NCBI RefSeq assembly: GCF_036417845.1
Contig: NC_089983.1
Coordinates: forward strand, 50,595,297-50,659,296
Length of the DNA stretch: 64,000 nucleotides
Direction of reading: 5' to 3'
Source of the DNA: Apteryx mantelli
Lineage: Eukaryota; Chordata; Aves; Apterygiformes; Apterygidae
The position numbers and the translations under genes are program-made. Position 1 is the first letter of the stretch; every line of letters starts with the position of its first letter. The notes under the pieces are model-generated. The model was not told where the DNA came from. It saw nothing but the letters and a program-made list of their open reading frames with translations, and ran no database searches. Positions 10,801 through 22,952 of this stretch are shown here, piece after piece.

Positions 10801-11685
10801 CCATGGTGATGGAGTTCATATACAAACCTCAGAAACAGAGACACCAGCAACGTTTTCTAAGGGGCGACAATTCTATAAAAGGGAAATGAGTCACTGTTCA
10901 CTGCAATATAAGGGTTTGGCTAAACTCCCTCCCTTGTTTGGTAAAAAATTAATAAACATCTGTATAGTCTTGTCTTTGAAAGCTGAAAAACACATCATAT
11001 CACACAGCATTTTTCATTACCTTCCTCTGATTTCTGGCCACCGGTTCTTGTGTCCTGGGAAGGGACATCAGCTGATCTGTCCTGTTGAGTCGCATCATTT
11101 TCCTCTTGCTTCTCTTTAGGAAATATAAAGCACAAGAAATGGACTTACGGTGCAGTTAATGGTGAGGACTAGGTTTTAACAGTTACATATAGGCAGCTGA
11201 TTTCCAGAATAGACTAAAAAAATTGCTTGTTTCTTTAGTCACATGCTTTTCATTTCATTCTCTATAACTGCCAGGTCAAATTTGTCTCTAACTGAATTAT
11301 TCTGAGTCATTGTTACAGCTAACCATAGGTTAGGAGTTTTGAATAACACAAGAATACATTCTATTATTCATACGGCTGTACATTAAATACCGGCTTTTCT
11401 ACCCAAATACTGAAGTAAAGACAAGCATTGTACTTTACCTTCACATTGCTTCTCTCCATCAGAACTGCCACGTATTGTCTTCTCTGCTACTGAATTCCTA
11501 TTTTCCTTCTGAGTTTCTTTCGTAAGCGGAGTGTCAGGACCAGTTTCTGCATTTGCATAAGGAACCGTCCCGACAGATTTTGCTATTTCATCGATGATAC
11601 CAATGGCCTGGAGCGGGCCCCTCTCCGGGATCACGTTCCCGTTGCACTCGGGTGCGCAGGATGCGATGGGGACTTCTTCTGCCAT
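7354..11685 (-). CDS. ERMN: ERMN (ermin), complete coding sequence in three exons
   Basis: Ermin is an oligodendrocyte- and myelin-enriched cytoskeletal protein with a C-terminal actin-binding motif like that of ERM proteins. The exons, in transcript order 11685-11439, 11113-11021 and 7844-7354, join in phases 1 and 1 into 276 codons plus TAA, close to the mammalian length of roughly 280. Residues 1-82 include the conserved ECNG near the start. Residues 114-200 are Ala/Gly/Glu-rich, followed by an acidic run of seven or more Glu. The last 34 residues ([19 protein letters not shown], then [10 protein letters not shown]) are the family's invariant actin-binding tail. The start MAEEVP at 11685 is preferred over an in-frame ATG 51 bp upstream, because it matches the known N-terminal length. 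ERMN is convergent with GALNT5 and in tandem with CYTIP. Confidence 0.92.
7845..11020 (-). other. ERMN intron 2
   Basis: 3176 bp. It contains CpG-dense patches at about 8490-8900, 9000-9330 and 9900-10340. Long plus-strand frames there, including a 222-codon one at 9861-10529, look like GC-rich chance frames: low-complexity Pro/Arg/Ala sequence with no recognisable domain. Confidence 0.65.
11021..11113 (-). CDS. ERMN: ERMN coding exon 2
   Basis: 93 bp, phase 1 at both ends, so it can be skipped without changing frame. The acceptor is ttatatttcctaaag before AGAAGCAAG and the donor GAGGAAG|gtaatg. It encodes the hydrophilic segment [20 protein letters not shown] and following residues. The exon could be alternatively spliced. 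Confidence 0.75.
11114..11438 (-). other. ERMN intron 1
   Basis: 325 bp, AT-rich. Only the splice signals are recognised. Confidence 0.75.
11439..11685 (-). CDS. ERMN: ERMN coding exon 1
   Basis: 82 codons plus one base. It starts [16 protein letters not shown] and its donor is TGTGAAG|gtaaagt. The ECNG near the N-terminus is shared with mammalian ermin. Confidence 0.88.
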
Positions 11686-11969
11686 GATCACAGCCGTGCC
11701 TGGCTGCACACCTCCACGGAGCCCCGGCTCCTGCACCTCGGGGCGGGGGGCAAGAAACCTTTTTGCTTTTCTCCCAGGGATTTTTCCCCCTCCTCAAGTA
11801 GTCAACGAGCGTCTCTTCTTCTGAAGGCGTTGCAGCAAAACAGAGACCGGAGTAACAATGTCGGATTTGTCCAGGGCTTGCCAGCGGGATCTTTCCACGG
11901 GGGGGATCCAATCAGCACCTTTCTTGTCGCTTAGACTCTTCCAGTTGCATAATTAAATGCACCATTTAA

Positions 11970-12125
11970 ATTTGCATAAACAAACAATCTGAAGCAACGA
12001 GGCTTTTGTGCTGGCGCGTAGAGCGGGTCTTTCAGCATGTCAGCCCCGCGGTAATAAACAGATTTTGTATTCTTGACACAATGGCTCTTTGTGTCTTCGC
12101 CTCGTAACAGGAACAACAATTGTTC
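11970..12125. promoter_or_regulatory. SOX/POU-like site cluster upstream of ERMN
   Basis: The cluster lies 285-440 bp upstream of the ERMN start codon. It has an octamer ATTTGCAT (11970-11977) followed 5 bp later by an AAACAAT SOX-like core. It also has two perfect inverted repeats carrying paired SOX-like cores: GACACA/TGTGTC arms at 12075-12080 and 12090-12095 around ACAATGG...CTTTGT, and GAACAA/TTGTTC arms at 12111-12116 and 12120-12125. Paired SOX sites are the arrangement bound by SOX10 dimers in myelin genes, which fits ermin's oligodendrocyte role. Binding is inferred, not shown. Confidence 0.45.
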
Positions 12126-13449
12126 TAAACCTTTAAGCCATGGAGGGTGACCACCTTTAGTAATAGGACTTCCATGTAGCCAGCTTAACATTCCCAGTCA
12201 GGTTTATATTCTGATAAACCTTGAAATGCTGTTGGTCAGACAATGAATTCATTTTACATTTGTCAAGGAATAAACTAGCATGTTAGAAGGGGCACATGCT
12301 CTGCACACAGTACAATGCCACTTTCTTCTGCGCCACAGCCTTATTTCTACCAAGCGTATTTTACAGAGACCGGGTCAAATCCTGTAAGCTGCCGAGTATT
12401 TGCAATTACTCATTAAGTAAAACGCATCTCAAGGATTTGGCCCTCAAAGGAAAGAAACAGAAGATTAAAAATTAAAGCTCTAGCAAAAGCAACGTGTGGA
12501 GATGAGATCTGAAATGACACGGCGAGTTCTTGAGCAGAAAAGCCAGATGACTGGACACTTTCTGCTTGCTCCAGCGTATGGTGGGAACATTTCCGGCACG
12601 CTCGGCAGGTGAGCGTGGCTTGCTCCCTTCCATGGCCGCAGCATGACCTCGTTTTGCAGAAGCTGGTTTTCGCCACGGCAGAAGAAACGCTCTTTACATT
12701 AAAGGTGTACAAAGGGGGCAGTGGCACGAGACTGACACGTCGCTAATTATCCATCTGACCTACGAGCTAACAGAGAGTGAGAGGAATTTTTTTATAAAGG
12801 CCCTCACAGAAATTGCACAAACAGCATCAGTGGCACTTTCTGACCATAGATGAACTTGTTTCAACCCTAGCATCCAAAGCCAAGTTTACATAAGAATGTA
12901 ATCTCCTGCTTTAAATGACTTTTTTGTATTCACACAATACCACATTTTTAACATCTTTGGGCTTTAGGACTTGGAATCCTTCCTTTGGGCTCAGACCTTG
13001 ACTGTGCATGGACCCAAAACTTTCTGACCATTTTTGGTCATCTTCACCTTAAAACCAATAACTTTACATCATTATGGAAATGTGTTTGGTGTAACTGATT
13101 TGTAACGGTTGGAAAAATTTGTCCAAGAAAAATGAACAGTAACATTTTGAAAGCGGGCTCCAGGTACCCTCAGGAAGAGGGGCTGGATGTCTGGCGTGGG
13201 CTGATGGCTGCAGAGCGGAAGTGATTATTTTCCATTCCTGTCAAGCTATTTCCATGTTCCCGAAACAATCCGAGGGCCACTCGAGGTATTTCCTCATTTG
13301 ACAGGTCCTGTCCCCAGCATTTCTCTCGGTGTGGAAACGCTACCGAGAGAGGTTTCATGGCTGGGATTCACCTGAGCATCGCCGCTGCCTTTACCCCAAG
13401 ACCGTGCTGTTAAGGATACCTGCGAGACCAATTAGCCGATTGCACAAGA

Positions 13450-14600
13450 CAGTCAAAACATTGATATCAAGCGCCTCCGCCTAGAGGCGGCCTCCCGCAG
13501 CCTCCTGTTGCACCACGGTTTGCATGCATCCATCACCTCCGAACAGCCGTCAGAGGAGGATTTGCCGGCCCGTCCCCGCCGAGGGCCCGTCCGGCTAACG
13601 AACAGCCTTCCTGCGGCTCCGGCCCGGCCTCGCTCCGCTCCGCTCCCTGCGGCGGGATGCGGCTGCCGGCAGGAGGACGCTCCTGCCCAACGCGGGTCGC
13701 GCTCCACAGACACGGCACGGCCAGGGCAGCACCTCTGTCTGTATTTCCAAGAGAGCCGTTTCCTCCCGTGTCCATTCCGGAAAGATACGGAGACAAACCG
13801 AGGCGTTTCCTGATGCCACCTATCGGCAGCACGACTAACTCTCCCTAACCCACTTTTTCCCAAACCAGCGCTTGGTGGTCAACGAGCTGTTTGCACGCTC
13901 TCACGCCGCAGGGATCGCACCGCGCCAGCGGGCAGAGCGGGGCAGGCGGCTGCTCACAAACCCAGCGGGGCAGAAACGGCTGCCACGTCAGTGAGAACAT
14001 CTCCCCGGCTCGCAACCCGGACCTGGGCTCTGCCGTCTTACCCTTGCGGAAAGTGTTTTGCAAGGAAAAGTCAAACCTTGCTGCAGCAATCCACGCTGGG
14101 GATGTTTTCCAGAAGAAAATGCAGTCGAAAAGGCCACACGCATTTCCAGCCGAAGGGGAAGCGCCGGTGCGGGATGGTGGGAGCTGGGCACAGGCTGTGC
14201 TGGAGACCCCGCGGCTGCAACTGGCTCACCCGTGGCCAGAAATGGGGACCCGGAGCCAGGCAGAATGCTCTGGGGTAGCAAAAAGCACAGAAGTCACCTC
14301 TAACAGACCCAAAAGGCGCCGCATTAGTGAATTCGCCTGAAATGTGGAGCAGCAGACCAGCGAAGAGCGAGCAACGGTGTCAAAGCGTGTTAGCAGACAC
14401 GCAAGCATGACCCCGGGCAGCTCCGAGAGCCGGGAAGGAGAAACCATCAGCACCACCATCACCGTTAGGAGCGAGGAAGGAGAAACCTCAACACCACCAT
14501 CATGGTCCTCCTGGAAAGGACGCCCGATGCGGCCACTCGCCGTGGCATCCCCCAAACCACTGACCGGGGGCCCGGAGGAGCAGGGGACAGGCGAAGGGCA
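13450..14600. promoter_or_regulatory. CpG-dense patch (possible orphan CpG island)
   Basis: A stretch of about 1.1 kb markedly richer in G+C and CpG than its AT-rich flanks, midway between ERMN and CYTIP and tied to no exon I can identify. It could be an enhancer, an unannotated noncoding promoter, or simply a GC-rich remnant. No core promoter element stands out. Confidence 0.3.
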
Positions 14601-17600
14601 GAAACTGAACAGTCTGCTTTTATCAATTTTAACTCCATTATTATTATTTTCTTTTTCTGTAACAATTAGATCTTGATTAAGAATGATTGTTGAATTAGAC
14701 TATTAAGATTTCAATTATACCAACAACAAATTCATGGCTTTACTTATAGATATGTAAGATGTGCTTCCTCTTTGCCTGCAAGCAAGATTTTGAGCATAAC
14801 ACCAGTCCCTCGTGCCCAGCCCCATTCCATGGCCCCCAGGCCTGGAGGGGATTGCTGCCGGCCGCGCCGGCGTGGTCACCCTGAGATGTAATTCCAGAAG
14901 GACGGAGGCGAGCATGGCTGCCATAGACACTGGCTGCTGCAGCGACACTGGCAGCTTTATTCCTAGAAACCTCAGAACTAAGAGCGCAAGCGCTGCAGGC
15001 ACGCGAAGCAGCAACCCACCGCTCTGCGGCGGCAGGTAGGACAAACTCAGCAAGCGCAGACACCTACCTTTTGGGAACTTATTTTTTACACTACTAAAGC
15101 TGGGTGCAACCAGCTGCGACACATGAAACGCATCTAAAACATCTGTATGGGAAAGGAAATGTCTGGTATGAAAGCAGAAATTACCAGAACGCAAATGCAA
15201 GCATGAAGGCAGAAGAAACGCAGCAATCCCTGAAAAATATGCATAAAAATGAATAGCCTGAAACTGAAATGATAGCCACCTACTCTGAGCCAAACTAAAA
15301 TGGAACAAAACCAAGAACATGCAGAAACGTGTGTCTGAGATAGGGAAATGCAGAAACTCAAGTCATTCAGTATCTTGCTGGACTGGACCTTTAATTTGCA
15401 AGGGAAAACAGTTTTTGCAAGATAATACAGCCTTGAAGCTGTATTGAATGATTTTCCCCTTGAATGATTTTCCACTGTATCCTAAAATGTTCCCAGCAGA
15501 AGCCAGAACGTGCCTCGTGGTTTTATGAAAAAAGTTCAGCAATAGGGATCATAAGCCAAGAGAGTGCTGCAAAAAACTGAGATATTGAAAAGGTCATAAA
15601 AGAAAGGCAAGGCTGGCTGGAGAACTACAAACCAGAGTAAAAAAAGAGGAATACGCCTGAGTAACAGCAGAAGAGGCACTTTTAACAGCAAGACTAAGGT
15701 GACTTATAATTACTGCTTGAGCCACAGGAACCAAGACTCTTAAACAGGCAAAGCTTCCGCTCCGGCACAGCAAGAGCAGCAACGTGCCCGTGGTGGCCAC
15801 CCTGCAAGTGTCCACTGACTACTAACACTGAAGCGTGTGAGGTCGTGCTGCTAAAGCAAATATGTTTGCCGTGTCTTGTGCTGGAAATTCTTCAGCTCGC
15901 TCTACGCTATGCTGAGTCAAGCCCAAAAATTTAGGAACCAAACATTCCTGTCACCTCAGGAGTTTTCTGCCTGTTTGCTGCTAAACTGGCGGCTGGCTAC
16001 CATGACTGTGTCTTTCCTGCAGTTATGCAGGGAGGGATTGCCTAGATTTGGGCACTGGCCTAGAACAGATTAAGCAGTTAAGCACCCTTACGAGGTCAAG
16101 TATAACAGCAATCAGCAAATTAATTAAAGTTTTAAGTTTAACACAGAATTGCATTCTGCAGAGCAGCAGCCCTTTCTGTAATAAACTTGAGTTGCCCTTT
16201 TTATCTACAGGAGATAAGGAGAGAAAAGGTAATCCCTTAATTCTGAGGAAATCAAGCAAAGCATTAAACCCTGTAATCAGTGAGAGCGCCTCCTTTCCTG
16301 AAGACACAGAGCGCCTTTCATACAAATCACTGCCTAGCCCTGACCCTGCAAACCGCATCATTAACACGCTTACGGCAAATGCCAAGGGAAGAACCGCCGA
16401 GCACCGTGCACGCGGCATGCCTGCACTCACCCCTCACCACGCAAAGCACTAACGAACCAGCTTCCACCTCTGCTGGTGAATTATGCATGCAGTCCAGGCG
16501 AGCTCCCTCTCTGGCACACTTGACAGTTTCCCCCTGCGATTGAAGCGGCAAGGGGCCGGACCCCTCACCCCGACCTACACCGCTCACGGCAGCGCTGGCG
16601 CGCTCGGGTTGGGAGACGAGCTTCCCGGCGGCCGCCCCCTTTCAGGGCGTCAGTCCCCACGGGGCCGCTGATTCCTGGGTCCCTGGGGAAAATCCACGAA
16701 TTAAGAGACGGCAAAAGTTCTTTTGGTCCCTGCGGCTGCACAGCAGCCGCTCCGGAGCCCGAGGCTGAGACCATGCGGCTGCAGCACACGCTAACCCAAC
16801 CGGCGAAGAGCGGTCCAGTCTCCTTCCTCACCTCTACTCTCACATTAGGTCTAGAAACATATCAAAAACCCAAGAACCAGTATCAAGGGTTTTGAAACCT
16901 CCCTGCAGGACTATCGGGCGTTGATCTTGTGAATGCTTGTGTATTAAATGGTCCTTATGCCATCTTCCAAACGTTTCTGAAAGCACATCGTAACCCTTCT
17001 CAACTTTTAACTAGCTATGCTCAAAAAAACATGCTCTCTTCATAAAACGGACCTTTTCTCTCCCTAATTACTTCTGAATGATCTACACCTGTGCCCATAG
17101 CTATTTTTAATAGGCAAACATTTAGAAAAATGTACACTTTACTCTAAATTAGCCCTCACCACTGACTTGCACAATGCTGCTGACTCTTTCCTGACCCCCA
17201 GGAAAGCACTTCCCTGTTGCTCCGCAGAGCCCTCTCGGCACAAACACGAGCGACAGCGCTCACAATGAGCGGGAGCAGCTGGCAGAAGAGCTTTAAGCCT
17301 GACGCAAAAGGCTCGTTATAAATGCGAGGGTTCGTCCTCCTCAGCCAGCAAGCGTCTCCCGCGCGGCTAACGCTGCACTGTTGAGCAGCCCTGCTTTCGT
17401 GGACCGTTTCTCTCCCTGTTCACCAGCCTTCCAGCCACTCTGTGGATGTAGGGGCAACATCACCACAGCATTTCCCTTACAAACGCCTCCTTGCATAGTT
17501 TCTCCTCTGCTGGTTCTACGGTAGCTAGGTAAAAGTGCAGGGTTTGCTCCAGATTGCTCTCTACAAGAGGACACAAAATTTTAAAACGCCTTTCTTGTTC

Positions 17601-20600
17601 TTCTTGAACTCCAAGCTATTTAGGTTGTGCAGATATTCTTTCCTCCCCTCGCCAGTCTTAGACACGTTTGATCTTCAGCGCCTGCGTTTCAGCAGCCCCG
17701 CAGAGCCTGCCTATTGCCCACATCCTGTTTTTGATCAGTTGCACAGCTCGTGGCCATGAAAACGTCATGTTGGGGTCATGTGGTCATGTGTCAAGTTGCG
17801 GCAACCAAAGTAGTCTCTCACCATCACTGGACCACTATCATTTATTTAATGGTCTTTCTTAACCTTGTTGGGTCTCCAGTCTCCATCAGCGTGTTCACAC
17901 CGAAGACAGGCATGCATCTTCCAAGATACGTAAAATTAACTTCCCATTCCAAAAGGAAGCACCGCTTTGGACCACAGAGGTGAACCAATTTCCACCAGAG
18001 ATGCTGCCTTAAGGAGTGGAGTTCATATAGTATTTTAAATAACATTTCTATAAAAAAAGGAGGAGGATTTAGAACGTGACCAAAACACCATGGCCAGCCC
18101 CTCTCTCTGCCTCTGTGGTCTTTATAAATCAGCTACAACAAGGGCAAAAGGAGAATTTAATTCAAAGCTTGTTTCTAAGGAGCTGTTGGAGAGAAAAAAT
18201 GAAAGAGAATCTGATTAGACTGATATGCTTTTATCCATCTCTGTAGGTCTTTCAAGGCAAAGAGCTCTGAGTTTGCACTGATTTTCATGCACGTGAGAAA
18301 GAGTCTGCAGCACAGGTGGGCAAAACTTTGACCTCCAGTCAAACAAGCAGGTCTAGAAATATTTGTTTCTTCTGAAATAAATGCATGCAACAGTTACGAG
18401 TCCAAGTGCTTCTCGACCAGAAAGAAAAAGGAGTGTTCTTGCTCCTAAGGAGCACAAGACCAGTCGTCACTCATAGTAATGTGCAATAACCCTTCAGACT
18501 TAGAACAGCTGAAAATCTCCGTGTGTTTCTGCAAATGAGCGGATTCTGGACATTGCTTTTCCCTCAGTTGCTTAAGCCTGGCACAGCAAAGTTCAGGATT
18601 CTTACACCCTGGTAACCTGAAAAAAGCCTAATTTAAATATTTTTCTTCCAGTTATATTTTTCATTTGGACACCAGTCTGATAAACTTGGATGCTGGTAAA
18701 GCCCTAAAACATTTCTTCTCCCCCAAGTTGTAAGCATAATGTTTTAGATCATATGCTGTACAGGTCTCTGATTTAGATATATGTAATATATGGTATATAT
18801 TTTATAAATACCATGCATGTTCAGTTAGGCATTGGCTAACTATACTAATTTGTATGACCAAACAAGGGTCCTTCTCTGATGCCTACATGTTTTCCAGTAA
18901 GCCCAGAAAATTTGAACATACATTCACTTGCAAGTGAAAGTTAACACATTTGAGGAATTCCTAGTCCATTTCTTTGCAACTCTATAAACCAAGTATGAAC
19001 TTTAATCTTGTCAAAATCTAGGTATTTCAAGAGGCCTAGGAGCTCTGAGATGGACTCAAAACTTTGCAAGTGCAGTTTCCCAGGCATAATTTAGTAAGAA
19101 TATATAAGCAAATTAGCTGGGTTAGTTATATTCCTACTAATAAATTAGGTTAGTCACTTGGCAGGAGTTACAAGATGATGATATTTGCCTTACCAAATTG
19201 CAAAAACATGACTGAGTTTAAAGCTCCTTCTAAAATATCAAATCTGTTTGTTCTCTTTGCGGTATCTTTACCAGATCTCCTGGTTATTGTGCCCACAGTC
19301 GCTTTCACTTGGACACCCACATATCTACCTTTACCTCCAACTTATCCAACTAAAAATAATCTCTATTTTTCTTTCTTCTTTCAGCTGCTTTTACTGGCAA
19401 AGAAAAGTAAAACTATATCTTGAGACAGCAAATCACAGGCAAAAAAATTGATGTCCGGAAATGAGGTCCAATGAGGAAAATCAAGGAAGAGCCCAAACCA
19501 GAACTCAAATACCCTCCTATTTGGGCTGACAGATCTGGTTTGGCTCCATTCAAGTGTCAGACCAAAAGGCCACATCCAGGCCCAAGTGCTGGAGTTTGAA
19601 CCCACAGGGAGAGGGGCTCAAGTCTCTGAACTTCAGGGGGGTTTCTTCAGCAGAGTGAAAATAACACAATTCCTATACATAAAAATGGAGCAAGAATCTC
19701 ATGATTTCCCGCAAGCTCTTTTGGAGGACTGCCACATTACAATCTATTTAACCCTTTTAAGAAAAATTACAGAAGCCAATACAGATTCTGCTGGCTCAGC
19801 AGCATTTATTAGCTAGAAAAGTATTGGGAACAAGTTGTTTTTATTTGAGGTTCATCTCTGAGGAAAGCTATTGGTTTTATTTTCAGGTTTCTGAAAAGAC
19901 TAGGAAATCCTGCCACAGTAATATCTGAATTGTAAATAACTGCATATTCTTTTCAGTCAAAAGGCAGATGAGTCACACAAGACATGCAGCTAAATACATT
20001 TAAAATTACATTCAGAATTTTTTCAATTGTATTTGGAAAACACAATTACCTTACTTGGTCTGAACTAACAACCTATTTCTGTTTTGCATGACGGAGAAAT
20101 AAAATTTCTCCTTTTCTTCATGTTTATACCCATACTTATTAAATCATTTCATATAAACTATCAATTTAATCTTTACTGCCTGAAATCTCTATTCTTGAAG
20201 AAATGTAAACAGTTAATTAACTTTTTTTATGAACAATCTAAACAGTACTGGTGTTTCCTGCAGTCTTTCAAATTGTAGAAGGTACAATTCTGCAAGGAGT
20301 TTCCCAGAGTATATCTGAACTTTTCATTACATCCAAAGGCAAAACAAATCCTGCTAGTTCCTGCAGAACAATCATCTGAGGTTACTTCTTTAACCTTACA
20401 GAGATCAAATTCACTTGACCTATATATTTAGATCATTGTATGCTCCTGAGTGTCTTCTCAAATCTGCCAAAATTCTGGCAAGCCTATTTGACTGCAATAA
20501 TCTCAAGGGCTGATGGTGAAGATACCGAACATTTAAATGACATGTTACTGAGTTGACCATACACACAGTACTGAAAAAATGGCTTCTAATAAGCCTGATA

Positions 20601-21222
20601 GGAACTGCAGAAAAAAAGTTATGTGACTTGGTTAGGGCACTGCAGAACCTGAGCTGCCAAAACAGCATCATGGAGCAGAAAACATACAAAAGACCACAAA
20701 ACTATTTCATGGTCTCTCTTCTGCCCTTTAACTATATTCTGTTTTCTATTTCAGTCATTCATTGCCCCTAGACTATTCTTCTTCCTTCTATTCAAAACTA
20801 ATCCAATCTACTCTAGCACTCCTCACTCCTCCCCCTTTTTCTCCCCTAGATCACTCTTTTGTTGGAGATAACAAATCTTTTTACACATCTGCCCAGCATT
20901 TTTGGTGTTCTCTCTTTCAGTTGTCTTCAATTTATCATTGCTGTTAAGTACAAGGGCAGCACTAACACTAACCAAGCTAACGCCTGCCTGACGCTTGCTG
21001 TGCAAGAAAACCACTTCCCCCCTTCCGCATGCTAAACCTGCAGCTGCACAGCCGGGGAACAACACAGCTCATCTAAACACCCTTTTCATCCAAAACTCAC
21101 AACCTACTCAAATTTCTGAGAACCACAGATCAACGCTTCTCTCGTATTTTAAGACTACCACTTTCTTCTCTCCCCTCACCCCAAAACAACAGCATTTTAC
21201 ATTTTTTCTTCACTAATAAGCT

Positions 21223-21242
21223 TTTTTTTTTTTTTTTTTTTT
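21223..21242. repeat. Poly-T run
   Basis: About 20 consecutive T on plus in the intergenic region before CYTIP. There is no adjacent retroposed-gene signature. Confidence 0.85.
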
Positions 21243-22118
21243 AACAAAAGCTTACATAAGTCATGGTGGCCAGTGCTCCTTCCACCCAGACAAACAGACC
21301 TGTTTTTGGAACCAGGTCAGTGCAACATGAACACAGATAGTGGGTTTGAGTGCATGAACATAGTGGAAGAGCTCTGGGACTCTTCTATGGGTTCAAGAGC
21401 GATCTTTCTATTCCGAATTCACTGGAATGATAAAAGCTTACCATGACATGTGATATCAGCTATATGTAACTGGTCAGATCATAACTGATAAAACAGGAAC
21501 TACAGATTATTATATGGTTTATAATATGGTTACTAAGAGATGGAAAGTGATGACAATCCAGAGTTTACTTTGTGAATGTCTTTTAATCCTTTAACCGTGG
21601 CTGACTGGGGGAAACTGGTCTCCACCGTAATGACTGGAAGGCCAATTGCAGACTTCACAGTTTTCTCCGAAACAAGCAACGAGCGTGTCTTTGAGCCATA
21701 GCAGTGTCCAAGAATAATGAACCTCCGCTATGAGCAGCTCTGTAGCGGAACACCTGGTGCTGAGCCTGACAGCTACGCTGTGCACGTACCTGAGGGCAAA
21801 GGGTCCCTTCAGACCAGCTCTAGTCTGGTCCCAGGTGCCGAGCGCCTGCGCGGCTGGAGCACATCTTCCAGTTGGGTTTCATCTGACAGGAATCCGTTTC
21901 ATGCACTCTGTGACCAGAAGCACAGGAAGGAGGGGACAACCGGGAGACTCCCTTCAGAAGAGTGCTCCTGATCCACTCCGACACACCCCTGTAAATCACA
22001 CATAATTACCGCCCTTCTTTTCAAAATATGGCTCTCTGGGGTTTCTCTCTGTCATACACTCCGTGTTCCATTCCGTTTCCAATGGGACTTTGTCATTGGT
22101 TTTACTAGAAGCACTTGC

Positions 22119-22124
22119 TTTATT
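22119..22124 (-). terminator. Candidate CYTIP poly(A) signal
   Basis: AATAAA on the minus strand, 356 bp past the CYTIP stop, in AT-rich DNA. A plausible but not unique 3' end signal. Confidence 0.35.
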
Positions 22125-22479
22125 AAAGACCTTTGAAGACTATGACTTCAGTAACAGGAAATAAATAGCTATAATTTTGGCATACAATTAAAAACTATTA
22201 TTAATACTAAATATGCTGAGAAAGTTTTGCAAAGGTTCTCAACATTTCAGAGTTAGCCATTTTTCATGTTAATGAAGAAGTCCACTGTGTGTTGTGATTA
22301 ATAATAATTAAGAAAAAAAACAGAGCATTTTAAATATCATCAGTCCTGTTGTAAGGTTGTGTGAGGAGAGGAAAAAATGTATCGGCTACGTGTTTCTGGG
22401 TGAGGTGCTGCACTCAGTCCCAGGCCACACCGCAGGCTTGCTTGCAGAGTCCCAGGCATCAAAGATGACACGTATGATG

Positions 22480-22952
22480 TCAGACCCGACTTTCTTCCTC
22501 TTCCACTGCTCGATGAAGGCCCGGAATGAATTTCGAAAGATGCTTTCGGACACTTGATCTCCTACTTTTCCGTGGGAGCGTCCCAAAATTATTAGGGCAG
22601 CCGCTTCCCTCCCACAGGGGGGACATGGACCCGCTGCTGGCCAGGCTGATGCTTCTGTTCCTCCTCAGGGAAGACCTCCCCGGAGCGCTGTCACTATCCC
22701 TGGGGAAGAAGCAGTCGTCATCCATGCTCGACTGACGGCTCAGGCTCTCTGCAGCAGAATCTTCGAAGGCACCGGCCTGGTAGAAGCTATCCTCACTGTC
22801 CACTGTCATCGAACTCAGGCGGCTTTTAGAGCTGCTTTCACTGGAGAAGCGAGGCTTAATCGGGAAGACTGGTCCTGGCATGTTACAGCTACCGAAACAA
22901 TTAGACTCTTCCAGCTCCGGAGCATTCAGGACAACGTTGTCATTCACTTCCC
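22480..22952 (-). CDS. CYTIP: CYTIP terminal coding exon
   Basis: 473 bp encoding the Ser-rich C-terminal half. It includes [55 protein letters not shown] and [17 protein letters not shown]. The stop TGA is at 22482-22480. The acceptor is gtttctag before GGGAAGTG. Confidence 0.96.

Larger units (their letters stand above)
12126..22118. other. Intergenic region between ERMN and CYTIP
   Basis: About 10 kb with no coding exon recognised. The 13450-14600 and 16280-16820 stretches are CpG-dense, the rest is AT-rich. There is a T-run at 21223-21242. Frames such as 14715-15320 (minus) or 16048-16452 (plus) show no domain, no conserved-looking segment and no convincing splice context. Confidence 0.6.

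Noticed and set aside
14715-15320. 201-codon minus-strand frame in the ERMN-CYTIP interval
   Set aside because: Leu/Ser/Phe-rich with no recognisable motif, no splice context, and composition that follows base content.
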